This document shows positions 19,933 through 29,372 of a stretch of DNA of 64,000 nucleotides, piece after piece (position 1 is the stretch's first letter; each line of letters begins with the position of its first letter). The position numbers and the translations under genes are program-made. The DNA lies in the NCBI GenBank assembly GCA_963813725.1, contig CAWFAI010000007.1, positions 118,618-182,617 of the forward strand, read 5' to 3'. The DNA is from VGBV01 sp963813725. GTDB lineage: Bacteria > Actinomycetota > Thermoleophilia > Solirubrobacterales > 70-9. A model generated the notes under the pieces. It did not search any database. It was not told the origin of the DNA and was given only the letters and a program-made list of their open reading frames with translations.

Positions 19933-20260
19933 CGCCCGGGTCGAGCCGGGACGCCGCGCCCAGCCGCAGTCCTTCCCCGCCCGGCAGCAGCGCCGGGGCG
20001 CGGACCTCGACCCGGAGCCCGTCCTCGCTGCTGATGCGAGCGCCCTGGCGCAGCGCCCCGGGCAGTGCCCTGCGCGCCGCCTCCTCGCCGTCCCCGCCGA
20101 CGTGCTCGGCCCGCGCCCCCGCGCGCGCCGCTCCCGCCGCGGACCACAGCGCCCAGCCGGCGGCGAGCCCGTGGGCCGCGATCAGGACGCAGACGACGAG
20201 CGCCGGCAGGATCGCCACCAGCTCGACGGAGGCCTGGCCACTCTCGCGCGCTCGCCACAT
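19925..20260 (-). CDS. TadE-like pseudopilin (first of pair)
   Basis: Short protein (111 residues from the ATG at 20260) opening with ESGQASVELVAILPALVV and one membrane helix, followed by GAARAGARAEHVGGDGEEAARRALPGAL. It is a paralogue of the next gene: both share a GQASVEL entry, an Ala-rich helix and a -GDGEEAARRALPG-/-GADPEEAAREALPG- segment. A longer frame from TTG at 20314 adds an Arg-rich leader. I prefer the ATG because TadE proteins normally have a short head before the helix. Confidence 0.78.
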   Translation of the reverse strand: MWRARESGQASVELVAILPALVVCVLIAAHGLAAGWALWSAAGAARAGARAEHVGGDGEEAARRALPGALRQGARISSEDGLRVEVRAPALLPGGEGLRLGAASRLDPGDG

Positions 20261-20332
20261 GGCTCGCAACGCTGTTCCGCGCCGGCGCGCTCGTCGCGCG
20301 CGAAACGCAAGCAAAGCCGCGCCGGGTCGTGA

Positions 20333-20686
20333 CTAGTAGGTGTTGGCCTCGCGCCAGGTGAGGAAGATCGCCGCGACCGCGCCGGCCATCAGGGCGATCC
20401 AGAGCACGATGCCGCCCTCCCATGAGCGGAACTCCTCGTAGCCGACGATCAGGAGCGCGATCGCGCCGACGGCGCCGAACAGGATCGCGCGCCGCGAGTC
20501 GGGCATCGTCGCCAGGGTCAGGTTCTGCTCGCGGTAGAGGCGGGCGCAGAACCATGCGATCGCCGCGAGGAAGGCCATGGACAGCGCCACCAGGATCGCC
20601 TCGGCCGCCGCGTCGCCGCCCGGCACCACCGCGACCACCAGCGCCAGCAGCATGATGATCGCCACGTTCCGGGCCGTCTGCAGCAT
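20333..20686 (-). CDS. Small four-helix membrane protein, unknown function
   Basis: A 117-residue protein starting MLQTARNVAIIMLLALVVAVVP, with four predicted hydrophobic helices (about residues 8-22, 27-48, 67-82, 90-108) separated by short charged loops (YREQNLTLATMPDSRRA; GYEEFRSWEGG). It ends TWREANTY. I do not recognise a family. It lies upstream of the TadE-like genes on the same strand with a gap of about 70 bases, so it may or may not belong to that unit. Confidence 0.65.
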   Translation of the reverse strand: MLQTARNVAIIMLLALVVAVVPGGDAAAEAILVALSMAFLAAIAWFCARLYREQNLTLATMPDSRRAILFGAVGAIALLIVGYEEFRSWEGGIVLWIALMAGAVAAIFLTWREANTY

Positions 20687-20750
20687 CGCCGCGATTCTAG
20701 AGCCGGGCGGGCGCGCGGCAAAGCAAGCTCGTATCAACGACGATGTAAAC

Positions 20751-20776
20751 GCCGGGGCAGTTGTAAAAGCCCCGGC
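20751..20776. other. GC hairpin in divergent intergenic region
   Basis: An 8-bp perfect stem GCCGGGGC / GCCCCGGC encloses the loop AGTTGTAAAA, in the 135-base spacer between two divergent genes. There is no U-run, so it is not a classic terminator. A TGTAAA box lies at 20743 and another falls in the loop. Their spacing (18-19 bases) does not match the 11-bp phosphate-box repeats seen elsewhere. Confidence 0.45.
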
Positions 20777-20821
20777 GGGGCGATAGCGTTTGCCTGCATT
20801 CGTACGTGGAAGTGAAGGGGC

Positions 20822-21425
20822 ATGGAAAGAACCTCGACACGCACCGAGCCCAGCGACCGATTCCGAGGCTGGCTGACGCCGCGCTGCGCTTCGCGCGCCG
20901 CGTTCACCTGGGCCAGCACCGCAAGCAGACCGATCGAGCAGTTCGTCGAGCACCCGATCGAGGTGGCCCGCCTGCTCGACGCAGGCCGGATACGACGGCG
21001 AGGTGATCGTCGCCGCCTACCTGCACGACGTGGTCGAGAAGACGCAGGTCGAGGCCGACGAGATCCGGGTTCGCTTCGGCCCGGAGGCCGCCGAGCGTGG
21101 TGGAGGCGCTGAGCGAGGACCCGACCGTGATCCGCCTACGCGCAGCGCAAGCGCGCCCTGCGCCGGCAGGTGCTGGAGTCCGGCCACGGTCCCCGTCCTG
21201 ATCTACTCCGCCGACCGCGTCGCCAACATGCGCGACTGGCTCACGGTCGCTCCCGAGCGGCGCCCGCTGATCGCGCAGCGCCTCGACACGAACCTCGAGG
21301 AGCGGCTGCAGCTCTGGGAGGAGGACCTGGAGGAGCTCACCCGCCACGACCCGGAGCTCCCGTTCCTGGCCGAGATGGAGATCGAGCTGCGGGAGCTGCG
21401 CTCGACCTCGCCGCCGCCCGGCTAG
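20822..21425 (+). CDS. RSH-type single-domain HD hydrolase (MESH1/SpoT-HD-like, frameshifted)
   Basis: Resembles the ppGpp hydrolase domain of RelA/SpoT homologues without a synthetase or TGS/ACT region. Pieces across frames: LADAALRFARRVHLGQHRKQT, EQFVEHPIEVARLL, YDGEVIVAAYLHDVVEKTQVEADEIRVRFGPEAAE, VVEALSED and YSADRVANMRDWL. The HD pair is HDVVEKT, where classic enzymes have HD-x-x-ED. Frame changes occur near 20860-20935, 20990, 21100, 21140 and 21185. The ATG at 20822 has GAAGGGGC before it. The stop overlaps the convergent DUF6328 gene by four bases. Activity on (p)ppGpp or another nucleotide is inferred only. Confidence 0.75.
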
Positions 21426-21938
21426 CGCTCCTCCTCCTCCAGCTGGCTGCGCCGGTAGAGGGGCAACAGGCCCCACAGCCCCAGCAGCAGCAGGCCGATC
21501 GACGCCGGGGTAGATGATGACCCTGGCGCCGTCGAAGAGGATGTCGGCGATCAGCAGCACCGCCCCGGTGATCGCGAGCGCCAGCACGGCCAGCCCCACG
21601 ATCGTGAGCCGGTTGGAGAGCGAGACGAGGTACTGCCTTGTCGCGCTGCTGGAACAGCACCCGGTGCAGCGCGGAGGGCGCGATCAGGAACGCGGTCGCG
21701 ATCGCGGTCGCCATCAGCACCGCGAAGTAGAGGTCGCGCTGCTCCTCGGTCAGCGTGCGTGAAGCCCTGCGCGAACGGGCACGGTGAGCAGGAACGCGAA
21801 CAGGACCTGGACCCCGGGCAGCGCCACCCGCAGCTCCTGCAGCAGCTCGCCCATGCTGCGGTCGGCCTGCTCGGCGTCCGTCTCGCTGCGCCTCGCGGGC
21901 GTGCTTCCCTTGGCCGTCTTGCTGCTTCGCTCGCTCAC
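21422..21938 (-). CDS. DUF6328-like membrane protein (frameshifted)
   Basis: About 170 residues with a charged N-terminus, then GELLQELRVALPGVQVLFAFLLTVP, LTEEQRDLYFAVLMATAIATAFLIAPSALHRVLF, and LTIVGLAVLALAITGAVLLIADILFDG, ending LEEEER. This layout (soluble head, LRV-x-x-GVQ-x-LFAFLL, four helices, HR-x-LF) matches what I know of DUF6328, often mislabelled as a sodium/proton antiporter. Function is unknown. Frame changes lie near 21760, 21650 and 21515. Confidence 0.65.
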
Positions 21939-21948
21939 CTGGTCCCGC

Positions 21949-22193
21949 TCATTTCGAGAGCATGACGATCAGGCCGAAGACGATGCCCGGCGAGCGTGCC
22001 CGCCAGCGCCAAGCACCGCCAGGCCGCCGCGGCCGCAGCGGCCAGCAGCGGCCGGTCGTCGCGGCGCAGGTCGGCGAAGCGCGCGGCGCCGAAGATGATC
22101 ACCGAGAACAGGCGCCGTGATGCCGACCCCGGCGACCAGCGCCGCGACGACGGTCTCCGCCAGCTCCTTGGTCTCGACGACGGTGCCGATCAC
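21949..22193 (-). CDS. Small two-helix membrane protein downstream of pit
   Basis: About 80 residues. From GTG 22193 it reads IGTVVETKELAETVVAALVAGVGITA, then after a frame change near 22115 PVFSVIIFGAARFADLRRDD. It ends with a second helix GIVFGLIVMLSK and TGA at 21949. One or two more indels (about 22005, 21985) are needed to join the ends. No family recognised. It lies ten bases past the pit stop on the same strand, suggesting a helper or by-product of the phosphate-transport unit. Confidence 0.5.
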
Positions 22194-22202
22194 GCGGTCA
22201 CC

Positions 22203-23309
22203 TCAGGCGTCCGCCAGGACGGGCCCGCGGCTGCGTCGGATGAAGATCACGGCGCCCGCGACGGCGGCGAGCAGCCGAGATCACGACGGGGCCGGCGGCG
22301 CCCGTCGCCGAACAGGCTGCAGACCCCGTAGACCGCCCCCCCGATCAGCGCCGCCGCCGGCATCGTCAGCAGCCAGGCGACGACGATGTTGCCCGGCCAC
22401 GCCCCAGCGCACCGCCGAGACGCGCTTGCCGGCGCCGGAGCCCATGATTCCGCCGCTGATCACCTGGGTCGTGGAGAGGGGGAAGCCGAAGTGCGTCGAG
22501 GCGAGGATCACGGCGGCGCCGGCGCCCTGCGCCGAGAACCCCTGCGCGGTGTCCATCTTGATGATCCGCGTGCCCATCGTCCGGATGATCCGCCAGCCGC
22601 CGGTGTAGGTCCCGAGCGCGATCGCGGTGGCCGCCGAGGCGACCACCCAGAACGGGACGCTCGGCGTCCTCGCGATAGCGTCCCGTTGGCGATCAGCGCC
22701 AGGGTGATGACGCCCATCGTCTTCTGGGCGTCGTTGGTGCCGTGGGCCAGGGCCAGCAGCCCGCCCGAGACGATCTGGCCGAGCCGGAAGCCGCGCGTGA
22801 CGGGCCCGGGCCGCTCCCGGCCGACGATGCCGTAGACGACGTTGATCGCGATCACGCCGACCACGAAGCGAGCGTCGGGGCGATCACGGCCGGGATCAGG
22901 ACCTTGCCGACGACCCCGTCGCCGATCACCGCGTTGAAGCCGGCCGCCGCGACCGTCGCGCCGACCACCCCGCCGATCAGGGCGTGCGACGAGCTCGACG
23001 GAAGCCCGAACCACCAGGTCGTCAGGTTCCAGGCGATCGCCCCGATCAGCCCGGCGAAGACCACCGTCGGGGTGATCGCCCCCGACTCGACGACGTCCTT
23101 GGCGACCGTGGCCGCCACCTCCAGCGAGATGAAGGCGCCGACGAAGTTGAGGATCGCCGCGTAGCCGACCGCGAACCGCGGGCGGCATCGCCCGCGTCGA
23201 GATCGAGGTCGCGACGACGTTGGCGGTGTCGTGGAAGCCGTTGGTGAAGTCGAACGCCAGCGCCGTGGCGATGACGATGTACGAGGATTACGTCTTCGTC
23301 ACGGCTCAC
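22203..23309 (-). CDS. pit: Low-affinity inorganic phosphate transporter, PiT family (frameshifted)
   Basis: Inner-membrane phosphate (metal-phosphate/H+ or Na+) symporter. The two PiT signatures are present: the N-terminal half reads ALAFDFTNGFHDTANVVATSI and GLPSSSSHALIGG; the C-terminal half reads LALAHGTNDAQKTMGVI and FGFPLSTTQVISGGIMGSG. The two half-repeats are complete. Frame changes fall near 23275, 23185, 22870, 22665, 22400 and 22275. The GTG at 23309 shares bases with the stop of the DUF47 gene, the usual Pit accessory partner. Confidence 0.9.
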
Positions 23310-23929
23310 GCGTTCTTGATGACGATGCCCTCGAGCAGGTGCGCCGAGGTCTCGGTCGAGTCGATCGCGCGCTCGAGCCGCAGGAAGATGTCCCGCCAGC
23401 GGATCACGACCATCGGGTCGATCGGTCGGCGAACAGCGAGGCCACCGCATCGCGATAGATCGCGGTCGCCGTCGTTCTCGAGCCGGTGGATCTCGATCCA
23501 GTAGTGCTCGAGGTCCTTGAACCCGCGCAGGTTCTGGAGCAGCGCCGTAGAGCTGCTCGCAGGACTTGACCAGGACCTCGGTCAGCGTCCAGCGCCTGGT
23601 CCATCGGCGCCTCGATCTTGTAGAGGCCCATGAAGTCGGCGGCCTCCTCGATGTAGTCGACGATGTCGTCGAGCTGGGTCGCGAGCGCGTAGATGTCCTC
23701 GCGGTCGATCGGCGTCACGAACGTCGTGTTGAGCCGCTGGATGATGTCGTGGGTGATCCGGTCGCCCTCCTGCTCGGCCTTGAGGATGTCGCGGCCGAGG
23801 CCGCTTGTCCTCGGGCCAGCCTCGAACATGTCCCGCAGCAGCTTGCGCGGCGCGCAGCGTGTTCTGGCCCGCCTCGGTGAACAGGTCGAAGAAGACGCGA
23901 TCCTGCGGTACCAGGGAGAACCGGGCCAC
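23306..23929 (-). CDS. DUF47 / PhoU-like Pit accessory protein (frameshifted)
   Basis: Cytoplasmic PhoU-like helical-bundle protein usually encoded next to pit and thought to regulate it. Readable parts: FSLVPQDRVFFDLFTEAGQNTLRAA, ILKAEQEGDRITHDIIQRLNTTFVTPIDREDIYALATQLDDIVDYIEEAA (the family core, with the metal-type acidic E-x-x-x-D pattern), and IYRDAVASLFAD. It ends RRLERAIDSTE-type sequence and IVIKNA. Frame changes occur near 23860, 23805, 23585, 23550, 23465 and 23425. It overlaps pit by four bases. Confidence 0.87.
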
Positions 23930-23977
23930 GGGCGGCGAAGCTAGCAGAGCGCTCGGGCGCGGCAGCGCGCCGCCGGC

Positions 23978-26172
23978 TCAGGCGGTCGGAGCGGGCCGCG
24001 CCTCGGAGCGCTGGGCGTGCAGCTCCATCATCTCGCGCTGCAGGTTGCGCGGCGGCGTCCCGTCCGGCTGCGAGCCGCGTCCAGCGCCCGTCGGCGCCGA
24101 GCTCCCAGGAGCTGGTGTTGTCGGCGAAGGCGCGGTCGAGCACGTCGCTGAGCTGGTCCTGCAGCGCCGCGTCCTCGACCGGCGTCAGCAGCTCGACGCG
24201 GTTGTAGAGGTTGCGCGGCATCAGGTCGGCCGAGCCGATGTAGATGTGGCGCTCGCCCTCGCGCTCGAAGCAGTAGATCCGCGAGTGCTCGAGGAAGCGC
24301 CCGACGATCGAGACGACCCGGATGTTCTCCGAGACCCCGGGCACCCCGGGTCGCAGGGCGCAGATCCCGCGCACGTTCAGCTCCACCTCCACCCCGGCCT
24401 GCGAGGCCCGATAGAGCGCCTGGATGCAGGAGGCGTCCAGCAGCGAGTTCATCTTCAGCCGGATCCGGGCCGGATGTCGCGTCCGAGTGCGCCTCGATCG
24501 TGCTCTCGATCTCGCTCGACGATCCCGTCCTTGAGGCGAACGGGGCGACCAGCACCTTGCGGTAGTTCTTCGGCCGCGCGTAGCCGGTCAGGTAGTTGAA
24601 CATCTCGGCGATGTCCGAGCCGATCTTGCGGTCCGCGGTGAACAGGCCCATGTCGGTGTAGAGCCGCGCCGTCTTCGGGTTGTAGTTCCCGGTCCCGATG
24701 TGGACGTAGTGGCGGACGCCCTCTCCCTCGCGCCGGGCCACCAGGATGCACTTGACATGGGTCTTCATGCCCGGGATGCCGTAGACGACGTGGACGCCGG
24801 CTTCCTCCAGCGACTTCGCCCAGCCGATGTTGGCGCTCTCGTCGAAGCGGGCCTTCAGCTCCACCAGGCAGACGGCCTGCTTGCCGCGCTCGGTCGCCTC
24901 GATCAGGCCCGGCACCAGCGGCGAGTCGGCGCTGGTGCGGTACACGGTCTGCTTGATCGCCAGCACGTTCGGGTCCTCGACCGCCTGGCGCACGAAGCGC
25001 TCGACCGAGGTCGTGAACGAGTCGTAGGGGTGGTGGACGAGGATGTCGCCCTCGCGCATCGCCGCGAACACGTCGACCTCGCGGTGGGTCTGGCCCTGCT
25101 GAAGCTGGGGCGGCGTCACGCCCTGCCAGGTCGGATAGCGCAGCTCGTGGAAGCCCGGGACGCTCGGCGATGTCGCTCGAGGTCGTCGAGGCCGAGCAGC
25201 CCGTCGACGTCATAGACCTGGTTCTCCTCGATCTTCAGCGCCTCGACGAGCTGCTCGCGCAGCCGCGGCTTCATGTCGGCCGAGACCTCGAGCCGGACGA
25301 CCTCGCCGAAGCGGCGGCGGCGGACCTCCTCCTCGACCGCCTGCATGATGTCGTCGGCCTCGTCGCTGACGTCGTAGTCGGTGTCGCGCGTGACCCGGAA
25401 GAGCGAGTGGTGGACGATCTCCATGCCCGGGAAGAGCTGGTCGAGGTTGGCGGCGATCACGTCCTCGAGCGGCACGAAGGTCGTGTCCGTCGCCGATCGA
25501 GAGGAAGCGGCGCAGCAGCTCCTTCGGCACCTTGACCCGGGCGGCGACCTCCTCGTCCTTCTCGGGGTTGCGCAGCAGCACGGCGAGGCTGAGCGAGAGG
25601 TTGGAGATGTAGGGGAACGGCCTGCCGCGGCCGATCACCAGCGGCGTCAGCGCAGGGAAGACCTGGGCCTCGAACAGCCTCTCCAGCTCGCTCGCGCTCC
25701 TCGGCGGTCGCGTCCTCGAGCGAGATCACCCGGATCCCGTGCTCGGCGAGCGCCGGCCGCAGGTCCTCGTCGAAGCAGACGCGCAGCCGCTCGCGCAGCT
25801 CGATCACGCGCGTCGCGGATCGCGGTCGATCACCTCGCCGGCGGGGACGCCGTCGGCGCCCCGGGCGTCGAGGCCCGCCTCGACCTGGTCGTGGAGACCC
25901 GCGACGCGGACCATGTAGAACTCGTCGAGGTTGTCCTCGTAGATGGCGCAGAACTTGAGCCGCTCCAGCAGCGGCACCGACGGGTCCTCGGCCAGCTGCA
26001 GGACCCGCTCGTTGAAGTCCAGCCAGGAGAGCTCGCGGTTGAAGTAGAGGGAGCTGTCGCTCAGGTCGATCTGGCCGTTGCCGTCGGCGCCGGCGGCGCG
26101 CTGGGCGCGACCGCGACCCCATCGTCTCGCTCGGCCGGCTCGCCGGGGGGTCTCGAGTGCGTCCTCGCTCAT
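23978..26172 (-). CDS. ppk1: Polyphosphate kinase 1 (frameshifted)
   Basis: Membrane-associated enzyme making polyphosphate from ATP. Order of blocks: LYFNRELSWLDFNERVLQLAED, DNLDEFYMVRVAGL, the middle head domain (VIAANLDQLFPGMEIVHHSLFRVTRD), VHHPYDSFTTSVERFV, CLVELKARFDESANI, GMKTHVKCILV, and the catalytic histidine segment YVHIGTGNYNPKTARLYTD. The later block LMPRNLYNRVELLTPV is also present. About 730 residues in all. Frame changes near 26115, 25815, 25690, 25495, 25160, 24535, 24475 and 24075 interrupt it without losing any conserved block. It is downstream of the double-CHAD gene and upstream of the DUF47-pit pair. Confidence 0.93.
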
Positions 26173-26230
26173 TCCAAGGTGATGCTAGCTCCCGTCAGGC
26201 GGGATCGCCGGCGGCCAGCCATCGATGGGC

Positions 26231-26314
26231 CTAGGCGACCAGAGCCAGCTCGAGTCGCCCGGCCGAGGGCTCGGTCTCGAGCACCGCGGAGTAGCCGTCG
26301 GCGAGCTGGGCCAT
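26231..26314 (-). CDS. Possible 27-residue ORF between CHAD and ppk1
   Basis: From an ATG at 26314, four bases beyond the CHAD-gene stop, a 27-codon frame reads MAQLADGYSAVLETEPSAG and ends ELALVA-stop. Codon use is like that of the neighbours. I recognise no family. It could be the degraded 5' end of a gene whose remainder is lost, a coupling peptide, or chance. Confidence 0.25.
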   Translation of the reverse strand: MAQLADGYSAVLETEPSAGRLELALVA

Positions 26315-26317
26315 CGG

Positions 26318-27657
26318 TCAGCCCTGAGCGCCCGCTGGAGGCTCGGGGCGCGGTGAGCCCTCCGGGTCCGGACCGGAATCCGAGGCCGACTCCGGATCCC
26401 GCGCACGATCAGCGGCCGGCTTCGGCCTAGCCGACGGCTGCGCCAGCTCGGCCGCCGCGCGCCGCCGCTCGGCCTCCGCCTCGGCGGCTCGGCGGCCCGC
26501 CTCGGCCGCGGTGCGCTCGGCCTCCTCGCGGCAGCCTTCGCCTTGGCCGCCTCCTGCGGCCCTGCGCGCCTCTGGGCCTTCTGCAGGTGGGCGTCCACGG
26601 CGCGCTCCAGCCGCAGCCAGGTCCCCGTCTCCTCCTGCCGCTCCCAGAAGGCGACGAAGCGGTCGAACAGCAGCTCGCGGCGGGCGCGCAGGTAGACCGC
26701 GAGCACGTCGAGGCCGCGGTAGGAGGTCCGGTGCGGGGCCTGGCGGCCAGCCTGGGGTCGAGGTCGGCGGTGTCGCCGGCCTTCGCGCGGACCGCCTCGG
26801 CGTCCTGGGCCTGCAGCTCCTCGGGTGCTCGCGCACCCGCGGCAGCATCACGTCGCAGTCGTGGATCTCGCCGAGGATGTCCTGAAGGTCGCGGGCGCGG
26901 CGGCGGGCGGTGTCGGCGGGGCGGCCGAAGCAGAAGCCGGTCGACCTCGAGCACGTAGCGCAGCCGCTTGGCGGCGATCCGCATGTCGTGCTGGGCCTTG
27001 ACCCGGTCGCGCTCGAGCGCCTTCGGGGCGAACGAGAGCATCTCGTCCAGGCGCACCTTGACGATCCGCGCCGCGTTCTCGCCCAGCGGCGCGGCCGGGT
27101 CGAGCTTCTTCACCGGGCGGGCCTTCACTGCCTCCGCCCGTCCGCTCGCTCCGGCTCGGCCGCTCCTCGCCGGCGCCTTCGCGGCCTCGCACGCTCGCGA
27201 CCAGCTCGTCGAGGCTGCGGTTGAGCTCGGCCAGCCTCGCCTGCTCGACCAGCGGCGCCAGGTCCAGGTTGGCCTGCGCCTGCTCGTCGCGGAGCCGGTC
27301 GATCAGCGAGGCCACCCCCTGGCGGTCCGGCGCGTGCATCTGCTCGTTGAATCCGCACAGAGCGGCGATCGCGACGTCGCGGTCGCGGCGCTCGCCGAGG
27401 CCGTCGGCGAGCCCTTCACCTCGCGCAGCGCCTGGCCGTGGGGCTTGCCCGGGAAGCAGGGCTCGAACACCTCGAGCGCCGCCCGCAGCCGCCGGGTCGC
27501 GACCCGCATGTCGTGCACGCGCTCGATGTCGCCGGTGTCGAGGACGCCCGCGCGCGTGCTCGGTCAGCTCGGCCGCGCGGATCGAGACGACCCTGGCCGC
27601 GGCCTCGCCGTAGCTGTCGTCGGCGCTCAGGCCGGGGATCGGCTGCGCCTTCGCCAC
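26318..27657 (-). CDS. Double CHAD-domain polyphosphate-binding protein (frameshifted)
   Basis: Two tandem CHAD domains, helical bundles that bind polyphosphate through conserved His/Arg/Lys. Domain 1 has VHDMRVATRRLRAALEVFEPCF; domain 2 has AQHDMRIAAKRLRYVLEV. The identical HDMR-x-A-x-(R/K)RLR core shows the internal duplication. A Lys/Arg/Ala-rich tail of about 90 residues follows (AEAEAERRRAAAELAQ). The start is a GTG at 27657. Frame changes lie near 27545, 27415, 27165, 26925, 26825, 26745 and 26535. Position between ppx and ppk1 supports a polyphosphate role, such as granule association. Confidence 0.87.
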
Positions 27658-27697
27658 GCCGCAGAGCCTACCTGCGGCCGAAGAGCTGCGGGGCGAG

Positions 27698-28609
27698 CTA
27701 TGCGGCCAGGGCCTTCGCGGAGGACCGTTAGCGCTGCCGTTGAGCAGGTCGAGGATGACGCCCTCGCGCAGGCCGCCCTTGCCGATCTGCAGCGGCTGGC
27801 CGAGCAGCTCGCGAGAGCTTCTCCAGCAGCAGGACGCCGGCCGGGCAGCAGCTTGACCCGGCGCGGGTCGAGCTCGAAGCGCTTGGCGACGTCGGCGATC
27901 TCGTCGCTGGAGAGCACCCGCACGGCGCGCTCCAGGGTCTCGTACTCGAGCACCGCACCGACGAGCGTGCGCAGCGAGGTCGCGCTGCCGCCGACCGCGA
28001 CCGCCTGGTCGGGCTGCTCGAGCTCGACGTCCTCGAAGAAGTCCGCGATCGCGTCGCGCAGCGCCCGGATCTCCGACGGCCGAGGGCGGATCGCTCTTCA
28101 GGTGCTCCTCGGCCAGCGAGCCCGAGCCGATCTTGAAGGAGCGGACCTCGGCGACCCCCTCGGCGATCGTGCCGAAGATCACCTCGGAGGAGCCGCCGCC
28201 GACGTCGACGACGGCGACGTTGCCCTCGACCGGGTGGCCCGAGCGACTTGGTCGCGCCGAGGAAGGCGAGCCGGCCCTCCTCCTCCTCGCTGAGCACCTC
28301 GACCGGCAGGCCGGCCTCCTTCTCGATCGCCTTCACGACCTTGTCGCGGTTCTTGGCCTCGCGGATCGCGGCGGTGGCGACGATCTTGATCACCTCGGCC
28401 CCCAGCTCCTCGGCGAGGCGCACCTGGGTGGTGACGACCTCGGCGACCTCGGCGACCTTCTCGGCGGTGATCTTGCCGTTCTTGCTCGCGCCCTTGCCGA
28501 TCCGCGTGTAGGCGCGCTGCTCCATCACCTTGCGGAGCTGGCCCTCCTGGGGCTCGGCGACGAGCAGCCGCGTCGTGTTCGAGCCGATGTCGATCGCCGC
28601 GCAGAGCAC
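27698..28609 (-). CDS. ppx: Exopolyphosphatase / Ppx-GppA family phosphatase (frameshifted)
   Basis: Actin-fold hydrolase removing terminal phosphate from polyphosphate and/or pppGpp. Motifs: AIDIGSNTTRLLVAE (phosphate-1), ATAAIREAKNRD, VLSEEEEGRLAFLGA, VVDVGGGSSEVIFG (phosphate-2), and AVAVGGSATSLRTLVG, with the end ILDLLNGS-x-SAKALAA. At 304 residues it is the short actinobacterial form without an HD extension. Frame changes lie near 28243, 28085, 27835-27805 and 27725. If the last is ignored, the frame runs into the CHAD gene, so an apparent ppx-CHAD fusion is probably false. Confidence 0.88.
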
Positions 28610-28664
28610 GTCAGCTGATGTTCGCAGCTGGCGCGGATACGCCGCCGGTGGTGGCTGGGCCGGA

Positions 28665-29372
28665 TTACTGGGGGGCGGGTGCCGGGGTCTCGCCCGGGTG
28701 CGAGGCGTCCTCGAACTCCCGGAAGAGCCCGGTGACGACGAAGGCGACCTGCTCGCCGATGTCGACGGCGTTGTCGCCGATCCGCTCGAGCGCCCGGGCG
28801 ACGAGCATCATCGTCATCGCCCACTCGCGCGTGTCGTGGTCCTCGCCGACCTCGACCGCGATCTGGAAGCACTCCTTGTTCAGGTCGTCGACCAGGTCGT
28901 CCTGGCGGACGAGGTCGCGGGCCAGCTCCACGTCGCGGGCCTCGAACGCCTTCTTCGCCTGCGAGATCTGCGAGCGGACCTGCTTGCCCATCCGCATGAT
29001 CCGGTCCAGCATCTCGGCTCGCTGCGGCGCGTCGTGGCCGGTCAGCGGGATCACCTTGGCGATGTTCACGCACTGGTCCCCCATGCGCTCGATGTACTTC
29101 ATCACGTGCAGCAGGGCCGAGATCAGGCGCAGGTCGGTGGCCACGGGGGCCTGCGTCGCCAGCAGGGTGAGGATCGCCTGATGGACCTCGAGGTAGCGGC
29201 CGTCGATGCGGTCGTCGTCGGCGACGACCAGCTCGGCGAGCTCGACGTCCTGGTGCTCGACCGCCTCCATCGTCCGGTCGAGCGACTGGACGACCAGGTC
29301 GAGCCCGCCGAGGGCCGTCTTCTCGAGGCTCTCGAGCTCCTCCTGGTAGTGGAGCCGGGTCTTGTCGGGCAT
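28665..29372 (-). CDS. phoU: Phosphate signalling/transport regulator PhoU
   Basis: Intact 235-residue, two three-helix-bundle PhoU. It links the PstSCAB transporter to the PhoR/PhoB-type response and holds metals through E/D-rich motifs. Repeated core signatures: DDDRIDGRYLEVHQAILTLLATQAPVATDLR in the first half and QDDLVDDLNKECFQ with ARALERIGDNAVDIGEQV in the second. The ATG at 29372 shares one base with the pstB stop (TGATG). Placed after pstB as in most bacteria. Confidence 0.95.
   Translation of the reverse strand: MPDKTRLHYQEELESLEKTALGGLDLVVQSLDRTMEAVEHQDVELAELVVADDDRIDGRYLEVHQAILTLLATQAPVATDLRLISALLHVMKYIERMGDQCVNIAKVIPLTGHDAPQRAEMLDRIMRMGKQVRSQISQAKKAFEARDVELARDLVRQDDLVDDLNKECFQIAVEVGEDHDTREWAMTMMLVARALERIGDNAVDIGEQVAFVVTGLFREFEDASHPGETPAPAPQ

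Noticed and set aside
20743..20767. A fourth phosphate box
   Set aside because: The TGTAAA cores are about 18-19 bp apart instead of 11 or 22, and the neighbouring genes are not phosphate genes.
26848..28182. Apparent ppx-CHAD gene fusion
   Set aside because: The frame is continuous only because of an indel near 27725. A natural ppx end (SAKALAA-stop at 27698) and a separate GTG start of the CHAD gene are visible.
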